Source: Lewinellaceae bacterium
Lineage (GTDB): Bacteria > Bacteroidota > Bacteroidia > Chitinophagales > Saprospiraceae
Direction of reading: 5' to 3'
Assembly (NCBI GenBank): GCA_020636105.1
Contig: JACJYL010000002.1
Location: 1,330,001-1,394,000 of the forward strand
Length of the DNA stretch: 64,000 nucleotides
Part shown: positions 59,567-64,000 of the stretch, piece by piece
Layout: each line of letters starts with the position of its first letter
Numbering within the stretch: position 1 is the first letter of the stretch
The notes under the pieces: generated by a model
The model's database searches: none
Told to the model about the DNA's origin: nothing
Seen by the model: only the letters and a program-made list of their open reading frames with translations
Made by a program: the position numbers and the translations under genes

Positions 59567-60208
59567 TTAGTTGATTCCTTTTAGAAAAGGGACAAACCGG
59601 AAATCAGCGAAGGCTTTTTCTTCAAAATTTTCTTCTCCCAGACGGGTGATACAATACATCGTCTGCACTTCCTTGCCGACCGGGATGACCATTCGGCCCC
59701 CAATAGTCAATTGTTTCAACAAATCCCTGGGAATTTCCGATGCGCCGGCGGTTACCAGTATTTTGTCAAAAGGGGCGAACTCAGGCAATCCCAGGTACCC
59801 GTCCTTATAAAAAACCCTTATGCCGCCAAAGCCTAATTTTTTAAACAGTTTCCGGGCTTTATCATAAAGTTCCTTTTGCCTTTCGATGGTATAAACCCGC
59901 CCGCCCAGCAAGGAGAGGATCGAAGCCTGATACCCGGAACCAGTCCCTATTTCAAGAATTTTTTCCCTCGGCTGCACCTCCAGTAACGCAGTCTGATAGG
60001 CAACCGTGTAGGGTTGAGAAATAGTCTGATCATTCCCAATGGGGAAAGCTTTATCTTCATAGGCCCAGGATTCAAAATCTTTGGCCATAAAAAAATGCCT
60101 TGGCAATTCCTCCATTGCTTTGAGCACCCGTTCATCGCTGATCCCTTTTTTACGGATTCCCTCTACAAGCTTACGTCGCTTTCCTTTTTGCAAATAACTA
60201 TCCTTCAA
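59567..60208 (-). CDS. pcm: Protein-L-isoaspartate O-methyltransferase
   Basis: 213 residues, the usual PCMT length. Diagnostic parts are DERVLKAMEELPRHFF, AFPIGNDQTISQPYTVAYQTALLEV (substrate loop), SAM motif ILEIGTGSGYQASIL, VYTIERQKELYDKARKLF and FDKILVTAGASEIPRDLLKQL followed by GGRMVIPVG. It repairs damaged aspartyl residues in proteins. Single gene, convergent with nothing nearby. Confidence 0.96.
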   Translation of the reverse strand: MKDSYLQKGKRRKLVEGIRKKGISDERVLKAMEELPRHFFMAKDFESWAYEDKAFPIGNDQTISQPYTVAYQTALLEVQPREKILEIGTGSGYQASILSLLGGRVYTIERQKELYDKARKLFKKLGFGGIRVFYKDGYLGLPEFAPFDKILVTAGASEIPRDLLKQLTIGGRMVIPVGKEVQTMYCITRLGEENFEEKAFADFRFVPFLKGIN

Positions 60209-60371
60209 TTTTAATGATTACTTTTATGCTTTTATGGATTAAACAGGTGATGTATTATAACACCTTTTACTCCCTTTTGTATTAATGTTTTCAGCTTTTT
60301 TGCCCTAAATCACAAAATGACTTAAAACAAATCAAAATCGTAGTAAAAGTTGAATTCCAAATGTACGTAAA

Positions 60372-61772
60372 ATGTCAACAATAAAATTCGGAACAGACGG
60401 TTGGCGTGCCATAATTGCAAAAGATTTCACCGTTGATAACGTGAAACGTGTCGCAGAAGGTACCGCTTTATGGATGAAACAAAAAGGTGAAACGGCTGCT
60501 GTTATCGGCCACGACTGCCGGTTTGGGGGAGAGATGTTTGCCCAGACAACGGCACAGGTGCTGGGAGCCTGTGGCATCAAAGTTTTTATGCCCACAGGAT
60601 TTACTGCAACGCCCGTTGTTTCCTTCGGGGTGGTTCAACTCAACGCAGGGGTGGGCATTGTCATTACGGCCAGTCACAATCCGCCCTCGTATAACGGGTA
60701 TAAACTCAAATCAAAACTCGGAGGGCCCATGTTTTCCGATAATGTGCTTGAGGTGGAAGCCCTTATTCCAGCGCATCCAATGGAAGATTTGCCGGCATTA
60801 GCGGAGCTCGAAGCAAAAGGATTGCTGGAATATCCTGACCTGGAATCCCAATACATCAACCATGTCCGGGCTCATTTCGACATGAACCTCATCAATAACG
60901 CCGGGTTTAATATCGCATACGACGCTATGTATGGATCGGGCAAAACTGTCATGGCAAAATTGTTACCGAGTGCTGTTTTGCTCCATTGTGACGACAATCC
61001 CGGCTTTAACGGTATCCCGCCAGAGCCTATCCACAGAAACCTGCTTGAATTTTCCCAATTCATCAAAGACCGCCCTGAAATCAAAGTAGGGGTTGCCAAT
61101 GACGGAGACGCTGACCGACTGGGCATGTACGATGAAAACGGCCATTTTGTCGATGCCCACCACTTGCTGCTGTTGTTGCTGATGTACATGCACGAATACA
61201 AAAAGGAAAGTGGCAAAGTCGTGGTTTCTTTTGCCGTTACCGATAAAATGCAAGCCCTGGCAGAAAAATACGGACTTGAGATCGTGTACACCCAAATAGG
61301 GTTCAAACACATTTGCGCTTATATGATCCGGGAGAAGGTTTTAGTGGGGGGAGAAGAAGCCGGCGGATTTGCCGTGGCGGGCCACCTCCCCGAAAGAGAT
61401 GGCATCTGGACCGCTATGGTCATCCTGGAATATATGGCTAAAACGAAAAAGTCACTCAAACAACTCGTTGAGGACATTCATGCCCTTGTCGGTTCTTTTG
61501 CCTACGACCGCGACGACCTGCACATTACTGAGGAACTCAAACAATCCATCAGCCAAAGATGCCGCGAGAATCCTTACACTACATTTGGCGAATATACCGT
61601 ACTCGATTTACTCACTATTGATGGGTTCAAATTCATGCTGGACAAAGGAGCCTGGATCATGATCCGTCCGTCCGGCACAGAGCCTGTTCTTCGGGTATAT
61701 GCCCAGGCAGAAACACAGGAAAAAGTCAGGAAATTACTGGATGACGCAAAAGTGTTGATGGGGGTCGTGTAA
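60372..61772 (+). CDS. Phosphohexomutase (phosphoglucomutase/phosphomannomutase family)
   Basis: 466 residues with the four domains of the alpha-D-phosphohexomutase family. Phosphoserine Ser101 is in TASHNPP, the Mg2+ loop is DGDADR at 244-249, sugar recognition is GGEEAGG, and the phosphate-binding loop RPSGTEPVLRVYAQA is near the end. It interconverts glucose-1-phosphate and glucose-6-phosphate or the mannose equivalents for polysaccharide and nucleotide-sugar synthesis. Which sugar is preferred cannot be decided from the sequence alone. Confidence 0.94.
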   Translation: MSTIKFGTDGWRAIIAKDFTVDNVKRVAEGTALWMKQKGETAAVIGHDCRFGGEMFAQTTAQVLGACGIKVFMPTGFTATPVVSFGVVQLNAGVGIVITASHNPPSYNGYKLKSKLGGPMFSDNVLEVEALIPAHPMEDLPALAELEAKGLLEYPDLESQYINHVRAHFDMNLINNAGFNIAYDAMYGSGKTVMAKLLPSAVLLHCDDNPGFNGIPPEPIHRNLLEFSQFIKDRPEIKVGVANDGDADRLGMYDENGHFVDAHHLLLLLLMYMHEYKKESGKVVVSFAVTDKMQALAEKYGLEIVYTQIGFKHICAYMIREKVLVGGEEAGGFAVAGHLPERDGIWTAMVILEYMAKTKKSLKQLVEDIHALVGSFAYDRDDLHITEELKQSISQRCRENPYTTFGEYTVLDLLTIDGFKFMLDKGAWIMIRPSGTEPVLRVYAQAETQEKVRKLLDDAKVLMGVV

Positions 61773-61868
61773 GATTAGTCGTTCATTTGCCAATATCATT
61801 TCAAAGTTTCCATGTATTTGGAAAACACGAAAACCGGAGTTATTTTTGAAAAAATTAATCATTCACAC

Positions 61869-64000
61869 ATGAAATCGAGACGTCTACTTTTTTGTCTGGC
61901 CTTTTTTTGTTTCTCCTTTTTAACTCAAAATTTACAAGCTCAGCCGATCGATATTGACTACCATGCCGGTTGTCGATACGCTAAGGAGCATGTAAATTTA
62001 AAGCCGTTAACCCCCGAAGAAAAAAACCTGCTTACCCTGAGCAACGGCCGAAGTGATACCATCAATATTCTGAATTTCAATATTACCCTGGATGTCACCA
62101 ACTTCAGCCAGGAAAAGATCACTGGCGCCTGCGAAATATTACTCACCCCCAAGGTGAATGAGGTGGATAAAATCACCCTTGACCTGCTGGCCTTTACCAT
62201 AGATTCTATTGTCGGTCCTGACCATATTCCCCTGGAATATGCCTACAACGGTTTTCTTATAGACGTGACTTTTGGGGATACCCTGCAGATTGGTGACACT
62301 ACTTCCCTGACGGTCTATTACAATGGTCACCCGGTGGTGGATCCTACCGGTTTTGGTGGATTTGATTTCCGCGATGGCATTGCTTACAATCTCGGTATCG
62401 GATTGGGATCCAACCCTTATAACTATGGGCGCGGATGGTTCCCTTGTTTTGATAATTTTGTAGAAAGAGCGACTTACGATCTCAATGTGATCACTTACGG
62501 CAACCGCAGGGCCTTTTGCATAGGCACTTTCCTGGGAGAGACAGACCTGGGGGATGACCATTGGCTGAGAAGTTACCGCATGGCCCAGGAGTTGCCCACC
62601 TACCTGGTAGGAGTAGCCGTTGGAGAGTATGCCGTTCACCACAGTACCCACGAGGGTGCATACGGAACGATTCCGGTAGAATTGATCGGATTTGCAGGAG
62701 ATACCACCAGTATAAAAAATTCTTTTGCCGAGTTAGGCAATGCTATTGACGCCCTGGAATATTGGTTCGGTCCTTACCAATGGGAAAGAGTAGGTTATGT
62801 AATGACCTCCGTGGGTGCCATGGAACATTCCACCAGCATTGCCTTCCCCCTGTCTTCGGCTCTCAGTGGCGCTAATCCATCCCAAAACCGTTTGATGGCT
62901 CATGAACTGGCCCACCACTGGTGGGGAAATATTACCACGTTAACCACCCCGTCGGATATGTGGATCAAAGAAGGGAATGCAGAATATGGTGCCCAACTGT
63001 TTACTGAATACGCTTTCGGGCCGGAATACTTTAAGGAGGTCGTCAAAGACAATCACAAGACAGTGCTCGAAGATGCTCACATTGATGATGATGGCTATTG
63101 GCCCCTTTCAGGCATACCCTATGAACATACTTACGGCACCCATTCTTACCAGAAAGGTGCTTCTATGATGCATAATCTTAGAGCTTACCTGGGGGACACT
63201 CTCTTTTCCTCCGGCATGACCTCTATCCTGAATTCCTTTCAATACGACGCGGTGGATGCCGCAGCTTTCAGAGATCACCTTACCAGCGTTACGGGTATTG
63301 ACATGACTTCTTTTTTTGACGACTGGATCTATGCTCCGGGTTATGCGGACTATGAGATCAATACGGTAGATGTAACCGAAAATGGAGATGTGTTCAACGT
63401 GGAAGTGGAAATTCAGCAAAAACTTTTGGCCGCCCCGCATTTTCATACCAATACGCCTATGGAAATCACTTTTTTTGATGAGAACCAGAATGCTCAAACA
63501 AAAAAATTCATGGTATCAGGTGAAATCAGCACAGCACAATTCACCCTCCCGTTTGCCCCGACTGTTCAGGTTTTAAACGACAATAACCTGCTCAACCTGG
63601 GGCGCACGCAAAACCGTTTTACGATTGAACAAACAGGCTTTACCAGTATAGACTACACTCATTTTTTTCAGTTCCAGGTAAAAGAAATCCAGAACCCGGT
63701 CATGATCAGTGTGGTGCATCATCTCACCGCCGCCGATCCGTCCGAAAGTCCTTACGTGGAGCAGGTTTCTTCCAGCCATTACTGGACGGTGAGTGGCTTC
63801 ACAGATGAATTTTTCAATGCAAAAGTCACCCTTCAGTACCAGGGACAAAATCAAAACTCCCTCGATTATGATCTTTTGGAAGAGACAGAAGAAAACCTCA
63901 TCTTATTGTGGCGCCCCACCCCGGAAGAGGCGTGGCAGGAATATCCTTATTACGATAAATTAATGCTCGGTTCCACTACTGACGGTAACGGGTTCATCAG
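61869..64000 (+). CDS. M1 family zinc aminopeptidase, secreted (3' truncated)
   Basis: The frame opens at ATG 61869 and stays open to the window edge (710 codons seen). It begins with a signal peptide (LLFCLAFFCFSFLTQNLQA). The N-terminal beta domain is followed by GAMEHST, the M1 substrate loop variant of GAMEN. Zinc ligands are His345 and His349 in HELAHHWWGN and Glu368, exactly 18 residues after the second His, in WIKEGNAEY. It should trim peptides in the envelope or outside the cell. A T9SS domain may follow beyond the window, where TTDGNGF-like text begins, but this cannot be seen. Confidence 0.93.
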   Translation, partial: MKSRRLLFCLAFFCFSFLTQNLQAQPIDIDYHAGCRYAKEHVNLKPLTPEEKNLLTLSNGRSDTINILNFNITLDVTNFSQEKITGACEILLTPKVNEVDKITLDLLAFTIDSIVGPDHIPLEYAYNGFLIDVTFGDTLQIGDTTSLTVYYNGHPVVDPTGFGGFDFRDGIAYNLGIGLGSNPYNYGRGWFPCFDNFVERATYDLNVITYGNRRAFCIGTFLGETDLGDDHWLRSYRMAQELPTYLVGVAVGEYAVHHSTHEGAYGTIPVELIGFAGDTTSIKNSFAELGNAIDALEYWFGPYQWERVGYVMTSVGAMEHSTSIAFPLSSALSGANPSQNRLMAHELAHHWWGNITTLTTPSDMWIKEGNAEYGAQLFTEYAFGPEYFKEVVKDNHKTVLEDAHIDDDGYWPLSGIPYEHTYGTHSYQKGASMMHNLRAYLGDTLFSSGMTSILNSFQYDAVDAAAFRDHLTSVTGIDMTSFFDDWIYAPGYADYEINTVDVTENGDVFNVEVEIQQKLLAAPHFHTNTPMEITFFDENQNAQTKKFMVSGEISTAQFTLPFAPTVQVLNDNNLLNLGRTQNRFTIEQTGFTSIDYTHFFQFQVKEIQNPVMISVVHHLTAADPSESPYVEQVSSSHYWTVSGFTDEFFNAKVTLQYQGQNQNSLDYDLLEETEENLILLWRPTPEEAWQEYPYYDKLMLGSTTDGNGFI

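Noticed and set aside
61869..64000. Antisense frames at 62139-62651 and 63108-63497
   Set aside because: They are shadows of the M1 peptidase frame, which contains the full zinc-binding motif.

Overview
The window reads as chromosomal DNA of a Bacteroidota bacterium, most likely of the Saprospiria/Saprospiraceae type. Four secreted proteins end in type IX secretion (T9SS) sorting domains: three of the gliding-motility/type B kind and one of type A. Start codons lack clear Shine-Dalgarno sequences. Several genes carry the Bacteroidota promoter form TTTG-N19/20-TAnnTTTG. There are LytTR and propeller-type sensors and a fused E1 alpha/beta 2-oxoacid dehydrogenase. I found no rRNA, tRNA, CRISPR array, prophage or intact insertion sequence. 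The taxonomic call is inference.

Layout. 1-1388: C-terminal end of a propeller sensor fused to an adenylate-cyclase-type domain. 1562-4160: an ABC-2 exporter pair and a small secreted protein. 4299-7523: a vitamin B12 uptake unit with a consensus promoter, a cobalamin riboswitch, a BtuB-like TonB receptor and a T9SS-exported DUF4465 protein. 7620-15844: an orphan LytTR regulator, smpB, a 47-residue membrane protein beside an Na+/solute symporter, a cyclophilin lipoprotein with a retinol-saturase-like oxidoreductase, and a GtrA/CDP-alcohol phosphotransferase pair. 16000-20775: three lipoprotein glycoside hydrolases (GH5, pullulanase-type GH13, GH30) forming a small glucan-degradation cluster without SusCD. 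20978-25957: two type B T9SS proteins around an unrecognised 265-residue protein. 26254-33508: sulfur amino-acid enzyme, NhaC antiporter, methyltransferase, fused E1 dehydrogenase, enoyl-CoA hydratase. 34287-45544: P-type ATPase, Rpn/PD-(D/E)XK protein, Rossmann and GNAT proteins, a repeat-built T9SS protein, a MATE exporter and an unusual glycosyltransferase fusion. 45689-46116: a 145-bp sequence repeated three times. 46351-54518: lipoprotein/PepSY pair, ABM monooxygenase, truA, an atypical long pyruvate kinase, PDH E2 and glutamate dehydrogenase. 54669-57232: a YHYH lipoprotein and an AT-rich TetR-SRPBCC-TfoX operon with a readable promoter. 57638 to the end: a secreted protein, a lipoprotein, pcm, a phosphohexomutase and the start of a zinc M1 aminopeptidase cut by the window edge.

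Most genes are ordinary housekeeping or accessory metabolism. The less ordinary content is in the intergenic DNA: heptamer/octamer arrays at several sites, palindromic MITE-like elements, dispersed repeat pairs and the 145-bp triplication. I did not find a convincing unknown defence or mobile system. The best leads are the riboswitch-controlled B12 locus, the 145-bp triplication, the heptamer arrays, the sub-60-codon symporter partner and the degenerate sugar-transferase fusion.
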